Source: Pectinophora gossypiella
Lineage: Eukaryota > Arthropoda > Insecta > Lepidoptera > Gelechiidae
DNA: 64,000 nt
Direction: 5' to 3'
NCBI RefSeq assembly: GCF_024362695.1
Contig: NC_065423.1
Coordinates: forward strand, 5,573,001 to 5,637,000
The translations under genes and the position numbers were made by a program. The notes beneath the pieces are model-generated. The model saw only the letters and a program-made list of their open reading frames with translations. It was not told the origin of the DNA and ran no database searches. This document shows positions 57,508 through 64,000 of this stretch, piece after piece (the stretch's first letter is position 1; each line of letters begins with the position of its first letter).

Positions 57508-60500
57508 TCAATCATCTGTAAAAGCATAGACGTCTATAATGTCATTATTTTTACTTTTCGAACTTGTTGCCTTATTTTCATCCTTTTCTACTAATTTCTG
57601 TTCTGGGAGCTTACAAACATTATTTTGTTTCCTACCTAAGTTTTTAACTTGATTTTCTGTTGATGTAGAGGCAGCATCTGTCTTTGTCTTCTTTATTTCT
57701 GGTTCATCAACTTCATCCTTAGATTCGGTTTTCAAGTATTTCTTCAAATTACCTAAAAAACATTCAAATAAAAAAACTGGCCAATATATTTGGACAAAAT
57801 ACAGAAATGATTTTTAAAATCTCAAATTTTTTTTTTTAGTTTGACTGAATGCCGAATGCAGTTGTCGACGGCTATACTTCTAGACCATAATAGAGTTAGC
57901 GACACTATTGAAATTAAAATGTAACTTACTTAAAATAGTCGCTAAACAGTTCTCTAAGTAACTCTTCTTATTTGAATCTCTAACAAGAGTTGGCTCAACA
58001 GCCAGCCTGTAGTCTGGACCATAACTCGGCCAATTTGCATGTTCTGGAATATTCTCATCTAGAGGTACGCCTGTTACTAAAGCTGTTAAAGATGTCCACA
58101 GTCGTGCTACATTTGGATGCTTGTATCCCCCTGCATAAGGAATAAGAACACATTACACAATTATTATTGTAATTTTTGCGTGTTCGGTAACAGCTCTAGC
58201 TCAAGAAGAGAAACAGACCATCTCTACTGCTCTTCACTTATATAACTGGTGGTACTAAGAGTTTATCATATGTTAAGGATCAAGGGAGGATATTTCATCT
58301 ACACAACATAAGCTTACGACTATATCTGTTCCAAGTATCAGTCATTCCCGTTTCCTACCCTTTCCTATTACCTGGCGGCGCTCATTCATTCTACCAACAC
58401 GCTTACTCAAATTTCCGAATCCTTTATTCGTGCTTCAACCAACCGTGCGTGAGTGCCGGCCGACCCCTATGTTTACGTACACCACAGGAGCTATCTTAAC
58501 CACAACACAAACAATATCCCAATGCGGAAGTCAGAGACACATCCATCGCAAGATGAACTAAGTACCCACACCTCTCCAAGCTTTTGAGCCGTATCGCCAT
58601 CTTTAATGGCACTAAGATAAAGTAATAACTCATTTATTTTCATATAAAGAATACATACCTCCTCCCAGTAGTATAGTAGGTTTCCGCTTGTCCAGAATCC
58701 TGCGCACACAGCAGCAGTAGCCTTGTATCGATAAACCGCCTTTACCGTGAGGATCGTGCGCCAGTGCATCAGCGCCGCACTGCACTACTACTGCAGTCGG
58801 TGCGAAAAGTTCCCACACTGTTTCAAATACTCTGAAACAATAAAGAATGACTTTCAGTGGTTAAACATTGACGGAGTATTATTCCTTACTCTTATGACAT
58901 TGAATTACGGATTCCAATTTTTTTTAACAAATTAAAAATAAGTAAGTTTTCACTAACACAGTAGGCTCGACTGTTTATTACAAATGGCGATACTGTTCAC
59001 CTATCAAGTTGGTCCAACAGAAAGCTCAGTGAGGTGTGAGTACTTTGTGTCTTACGAGGGCGTAAGTATCTCTGACAACACCATTGGGATATAGTCGTGA
59101 GCTTATGTTATGTTAAATTAAAAATAAAGATAGTTTCTACAATTACAACAGTTTTCAACACTGAGAAAATTTATTTTTGGAGCTCGAAAATCTCTGTAAA
59201 CTTGTCACTATTTTACTTACTTCTCAAACATATAATTGAAAGTATCATCAGAGTATGCACCCTGGAAGGGTACATTGCAACTGTACCCCTTCCCTGCTAA
59301 GGTGCCAATATCATCTAGGCTGCCTGTACCAGGGTAGAAGCCCGGCTCATACTTGTGGAGGGATAGAGTGAATACTGACTTGCTTAAGTTATATGCATCT
59401 TGAACTCCATTACCTAAAAGATAATATAAGTTATTTTGTTTAGCAAAAAAATAGAAACATAATTATGGTGGCTTGTAATTTATAAATAAGTACTGTTTTT
59501 ATGATGGTCTATTAGATTACAAGAGGTGACTTTTGAAGCTCTGTAAAGATGGAATAAAATCTTTTTAACTATGTATACCCTCCTCACCATGATGTATATC
59601 CAAGTCTATGTACAAGACCTTTGGAAACTTTGTTCTTAGTGTTTCTATTGCCAATACAATATCATTCACATAACAAAATCCATCAGCTGCAAACCTGAAA
59701 GGAAATGTTCAGATTCTTTTAAAATGAGGGATTTAGCCCATGGACATTAGGCTATGTTCCCGCGAAAATAATATAAATGGCGCTGTCGAGATTTAACGTG
59801 ATAATGACCTATTTTCTCACTTGCTACATTAATTATTCAAAAATAGGTACTATGTAATGGCAGATGGATATATGAAAATAATTGTTGCTTGATATTTGGA
59901 TCACATTATGTAGAATTATGTTGCTACCAATATTGCTTTTTATTTTGTTCAGAATAATAATGGGGGGATGATGTAATTGTGCCTGGGTGTAATTAAAAGT
60001 CATCATACATATATGCCGAAAAACAAAGATAAAAGATGCATAATTTATGTCTGTTATCCACGAAATTAGAAGGTTAACCAAAGGGAAATCTACACCACCA
60101 TCTATATTCATTGTTTGAGGTTTACGCAGTTATGATCATAATAATAAACCTGATAATAATGGTTAGTCCCAGCTATTAGCTGTAAAAATACCTCCACCAA
60201 TGCATGGCATGGCAGTGGCATGGTGGAGTATGCTCCATAAAGGTTGATTGAGAGGAGGCCTGTGCCCAGCAGTGGGACGTATATAGGCCATTTATATTGT
60301 ATGTTAATACAGTCATACTCATGTATCATTATTTGCAATATTTAAACGTAGAGTATTGTACCTCTGAGCATGGTGCCATCCTCCACACCAGTTGATGGCA
60401 ACATTAGCCACACCAAGCACAAGGGACTTAGCGGCTGTTATTGAGCCTCCAGCTATGGTGGACACTAGCTCAAACATGTTAGACACTGGTGGACAATCAT

Positions 60501-61073
60501 ATCCTGTAACAAAAGGTATATGGAACAAGTTATTATTTATTTTATAAGAAAAGAAATATCTACCACCATTCATAATTTATAAGATTTTTTAAAGCCTTTG
60601 TTTTACTGTATTTATTTACTATATACCTGGTAGGTACACAATCGAAGGTATTTAGTAGTCAACTAAGCAGTCTTCTGTCTACCCACTAAAATGGAATTAA
60701 GTTTATAAAGTAAAGAAATACCAATTCCATGTTCTTCATCCTGTACAGAGCTCATGTAGTCATCATCGACGTTGGTAAAAGTCTTCAAATGATCCAAATA
60801 TAACTCTGAATGGAAACCCTTCAATTCCATGTAAGTAGCAGGTATGGAGCGAACTACTTGCACATGATTTAAGAGTTCATATGCAGCTATTAAGTTATGC
60901 ACTAAAGATGCCTGAAAAGGTGCAAATTGCATTTTAAACTTTGGAACAAATTTGAACTAGATTTTTTTTGAAATACCTACTTTGATGTAAAGTTTACGTA
61001 CCCGACCAAATACTGCGGGTAACCGATCACACTGTTTTATTAAATTTTCATCCAAAACGTAAAATACTTTCAT
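57508..61073 (-). CDS. HDAC8: Histone deacetylase 8 (class I)
   Basis: Zinc-dependent lysine deacetylase. In vertebrates its best-known substrate is cohesin SMC3. Reverse-strand exons: 61,073-61,002; 60,911-60,722; 60,503-60,362; 59,694-59,588; 59,413-59,221; 58,831-58,659; 58,130-57,930; 57,752-57,508. They give 440 residues, all phases consistent. Catalytic elements are intact: the HH pair (NWCGGWHHAQR, H131-H132), zinc ligands in YIDLDIHHG (D167, H169) and CGADALAHDP (D256), and the transition-state tyrosine in GGGGYKHPN (Y295). The family match to HDAC8 over HDAC1/3 rests on the short N-terminus (MKVFYVLDENLIKQCDRLPA), IPEHANWPSYGPDYRLAVEP and the core ending at NLKKYL. The last exon adds about 75 Lys/Glu/Ser-rich residues ending NDIIDVYAFTDD, absent from human HDAC8 (377 residues). 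Introns hold SINE and family G repeats. Drosophila has no HDAC8, but many other insects do. Confidence 0.93.
58306..58600 (-). repeat. Dispersed repeat family G, copy 4 (reversed, interrupted)
   Basis: An ATAAGCTTACGACTATATCT piece at 58,308 and an ACACATCCATCGCAAGATGA, ACTAAGTACCCACACCTCTC piece at 58,530-58,580 are the two ends of the reversed family. About 190 bp of unrelated sequence lies between them. It is in HDAC8 intron 6. Confidence 0.6.
59022..59115 (+). repeat. Dispersed repeat family G, copy 5
   Basis: AGCTCAGTGAGGTGTGAGTA, then CATTGGGATATAGTCGTGAG and CTTATGTTATG. It lies in HDAC8 intron 5 and opposes copy 4, so the two could pair in RNA across exon 6. Confidence 0.65.
60150..60302 (+). 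repeat. 5'-truncated SINE in HDAC8 intron 3
   Basis: It reads GGTTAGTCCCAGCTATTAGC, TGTAAAAATACCTCCACCAA, GGAGTATGCTCCATAAAGGT and TGTGCCCAGCAGTGGGACGT. This matches the second half of the element at 3,200-3,345. It is antisense to HDAC8. Confidence 0.75.
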
Positions 61074-62087
61074 TTTATCAGCACAGACTTAGTTAACAAA
61101 CATACAAATCTTTTTTGTCGCAATCAGCTGTTACATTTATGGCGGGAAGCAACTTTTTTTTAACTGCAAGAAGCAAGGACCTCAGGCAAGGACCAGGTAT
61201 GCAAGAAGGGAGCGGACCGGTGTTGCCAATAAAAACTTGTCAAAATCCCCAATAATAGTGTTAAATTCTATTCTGAATTTTCTTAGAATACCGATGAATT
61301 GCCCATTTATAATGCCACCACTCGTACAAATCGCTATAATGACGAGTAGAGGACGCTAGACCTCAAGTACACCGTATAGAGGTGCTATTATACATACGCA
61401 CAAAGGTCATGACACAAAATAATGCAAAGTAAACGAATTCCTTTGTAAAGAAAAGTAGCTATTGGAGCGATAAAATGAACAGGCCCTGTCATAGACAATA
61501 CACACACGTGGCGTGTTTTAGTAGTTACTACATAAACTCCATCTTTAATTATACCTACATCTATCAAGAAACGATCTTACGAAACTATTCAAGTAGAAGT
61601 GGTGGTGTAATACATGTATAAAAGTATATTTAATGTTCAATTTGTACCAAAAAAATGGACTCCGGTATATTTTTGTCTATGGCTGAAAACTTTAAAATGA
61701 TTGGTTTAAATGTTCTATTTAGACCAATCACACAAAAGATCACTGAATTGTAAAAAAAGAAAAACAAGCGTCCATTTTCTGAAGTTTATTCATCTTGGCA
61801 CTTTTCATAGAAATGCTTCAGCTAATTGTCTAAAATAATAAATGTAGTGAGTGATATCGGAATCGTGAAACTATATAGGACATTAATCTCAGTGCAATGA
61901 AGTTAAATTCGTGACATAGTCGGGATGAATCACATGATATTTCCTACAAACCTAATATGACAAGGTCTATTACAAAACATTGGTAACTCGAGTCGCTGGT
62001 CAATCTGGTTTTGTTTGTGTCAGGTTAGACCACTTCTTCGATGGTGTCCTGTGTTTATATTTCAGTGATTATCAAGTTCAAGTGGAA
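61074..62087. promoter_or_regulatory. Divergent promoter region between HDAC8 and Set8
   Basis: The 1,014 bp between the two start codons contain no exon that I can support. No TATA box lies close to either start. A TATATTTCAG at 62,057-62,064 just before the Set8 ATG could be an acceptor for a 5' non-coding exon. Confidence 0.45.
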
Positions 62088-64000
62088 ATGGTTCGAGGTT
62101 AGTATATTCTATTTACATAACTACACATGAATATGTCACGATTTTCATGATACGCCGAAGCTCTCCTTTGTTCGCGGTAATTCGCGGTACACCATAAGTT
62201 CTCGAAAATGGAGGGAACGTCTAACTTATCTGCTTAGTGCAAATATTATCACGGGTATTCTTCTGGTTAAATCAATTTGTTATAACATAAATTAAACAAG
62301 TGGCTATCATTGATCTCCCTGCTATTACCTTGAAAAATATAAAATAACCTATAAATAACATATACCTACATAGGGGAAATACTATGACGTAAATTCTTAC
62401 AGGTGCCTTTTCCTACTAATTACTTCTAGTTTGTAATTTGCAATCATGTGAATTAATATTAATGGTTGTGGTTATTTATCTATTGCATTTATAAAATCAT
62501 AATCTCTGAAATGGAATTTATTATTTATACATTGAATGATTTCTTCTCAGTACTTATGTGAATGTCTTAACTGAGTGAGCAATGGTCATGCAAAATATCT
62601 ATGAGTACACTATGAAGTAGGACAAATATAGCTTCTGCATTAAAAAATGCTAGCACTAAAACTTCATGGTCTAGTAGCCAGTTCTACCATGCTTGAATGA
62701 GTGAATCTTATTTGTAAAATACTTTTTTATGTATCAAGTATCAACTATACTTATTTAGCACTATGTGATTTTTTTAAGCAAAGTATACTTATAATGTATT
62801 TTTTAAGTGTCTGATAACAAAACTACTATCCAGAATTTATCTAGTAGATAGGCTATCACACAGTTTGGCACAACAATGGCACAGCCTGAGTAAAATTATA
62901 AATTGCTGCAATAACCTAAAATTCCTGTGGGTTTAATAAAATTTTATCAGCATAGTAGAGTTCTAGTTACAATAATTGTTCTATTGTTATTTTGTATTTC
63001 TTTCAAACAAATTCTATGAAATGGGTCTGGTTTCAGCCAATAGTTTGATGGCAGGCCAAGAGGGCGTGAAGACCCCACACCGCATTGAACTGTGTGAGGA
63101 CCAGCCTGTCCGACCCACACGTAACTATAGGAAGCGCAGGTAACTGACGCTTACATACTGCTCTACAAAAGTTTTTCATTCAATGTCATGTCATATCTTC
63201 ATCAATTCATTATTCTATTCTATTTAATTATAATTTAACCATGCATAACACATTTCTCGTTTACATAGTGACATATAAATTATATGTAACATATTTATAT
63301 TCTTATCAGAAATATCTTTAAAACCCACTTTTTTTACTTCCACTTTTAGAACTTATATGACTTTTTATATGAATTCATACACAAGTATTACTTAGACTAC
63401 ATAACTATAAAAGTTCAGCTAATGTACACAAATTACTGATAACTAAGTAGGTCATAACTTTATCACACTAGATAAATGACTTTCCAGCATAATTTTATTT
63501 ATTATTGTAGGATCATAGCTGCTGCAGAGCCAAAGACAGAGAATGCTGTGAAGGTTGAACCCCCTGCGAAGGTAGCATTGAGGTCTAAACCATTGAAGTC
63601 TAGTAACGGGCTCACAAACATGACGAATGGGCATACACTCCGCTCGCGAGCGGCAAGGGCCGCCGCACGCGCCGCAGAGAGTCACAAGCTCACAGAATAC
63701 TTCAAAGAAGAGCTGAAAAGCCCTAAAATCGAGCCACCACCCTCACCCCCGCCAATGGAAAAGACTGTCAAAGTAGAAGCTAAAGTTGCGAACGGAAATA
63801 CTAATCACAAACTTACGGAATATTTCCCAGTAAGACGTAGTGTTAGGAAGACTTCTAAATGTGTAATGGCAGAGAAGATGAGAGATTTAGAGAGGGCTGT
63901 CAGAGAGCAGAGGGAGGATGGATTACAGGTAAGATGACACTTATCATTAGAAAATTTGTAACTCAAAACTATGTTTTTGTCCAGAATTCTATTTGCTTCT
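62088..64000 (+). CDS. Set8: Histone H4-K20 monomethyltransferase Set8/PR-Set7, 5' part
   Basis: Nuclear enzyme that monomethylates histone H4 Lys20. It acts in mitotic chromatin compaction and is destroyed in S phase through PCNA. Visible exons: 62,088-62,097; 63,037-63,139; 63,511-63,928. They encode the first 177 residues, and the SET domain lies beyond the window. Identification rests on KLTEYFPVRRSVRKTSK followed by KMRDLERAVREQREDGLQ. This corresponds to the human KLTDFYPVRRSSRKSK region and the helix just before the SET domain. Two PIP-box-like motifs are seen: SHKLTEYF at about 95-102 and HKLTEYFPVRR at about 137-147. Only the second has Arg at +3 and +4, as a PCNA-dependent degron requires. 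Basic stretches (YRKRR; LRSRAARAAARAAE) may contact DNA or act as nuclear signals. The first coding exon is only 10 bp. Incomplete at the window end. Confidence 0.88.

Noticed and set aside
1..64000. A CRISPR array, defence island, or integrated viral or retroviral gene set
   Set aside because: No regularly spaced direct repeats, no LTR pairs, and no capsid, protease or envelope-like open frames were seen. The repeats present are eukaryotic SINE, LINE and MITE types.

Overview
The window looks like moth or butterfly (Lepidoptera) nuclear DNA. It is AT-rich, its genes are intron-rich with GT/AG splice sites, and it is full of tRNA-headed SINEs, short inverted-repeat (MITE-like) elements and decayed non-LTR retrotransposon 3' ends of lepidopteran type. 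The species cannot be named from sequence alone. No bacterial-type feature (operon, CRISPR, Shine-Dalgarno site) is present.

Layout. Positions 1-16.4 kb hold no gene that I can support, only dispersed repeats. A cuticular protein gene follows: a TATA box near 16,575, a first coding exon of 12 bases, a 12.3-kb intron and one large GC-rich coding exon ending at 29,760. After a repeat-rich gap comes a 12-exon DEG/ENaC (pickpocket-type) sodium channel gene (33,996-38,476, +). The right third is a compact housekeeping and chromatin cluster: MED31 (-, 40,592-41,647), SNAP29 (+, 42,338-43,156), a ZAD-C2H2 zinc-finger gene (-, 44,286-48,701), eIF3c (+, 49,343-53,316), UBE2L3 (+, 54,208-56,330), HDAC8 (-, 57,508-61,073) and the 5' part of the H4K20 methyltransferase Set8/PR-Set7 (+, 62,088 to the window end). 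Exon phases were joined by hand and stay in frame for every gene.

How the genes relate. They do not form one pathway. Several are head-to-head pairs that may share promoters: MED31/SNAP29, ZAD-zinc finger/eIF3c and HDAC8/Set8. The last pair joins two chromatin enzymes.

Most unusual signals. (1) A perfect 31-bp inverted duplication inside the zinc-finger gene covers the exon 2 acceptor region and the intron close to the exon 1 donor. It suggests either a staggered-break inversion or an intron-spanning RNA stem. (2) Five copies, on both strands, of a 17-bp motif lie within about 320 bp of the same intron. (3) A roughly 1.1-kb foldback structure with a 50-bp perfect inverted core lies in the cuticular-protein intron. 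(4) Several short inverted-repeat element families are each present in two to four copies. I found no clearly new multi-gene system.
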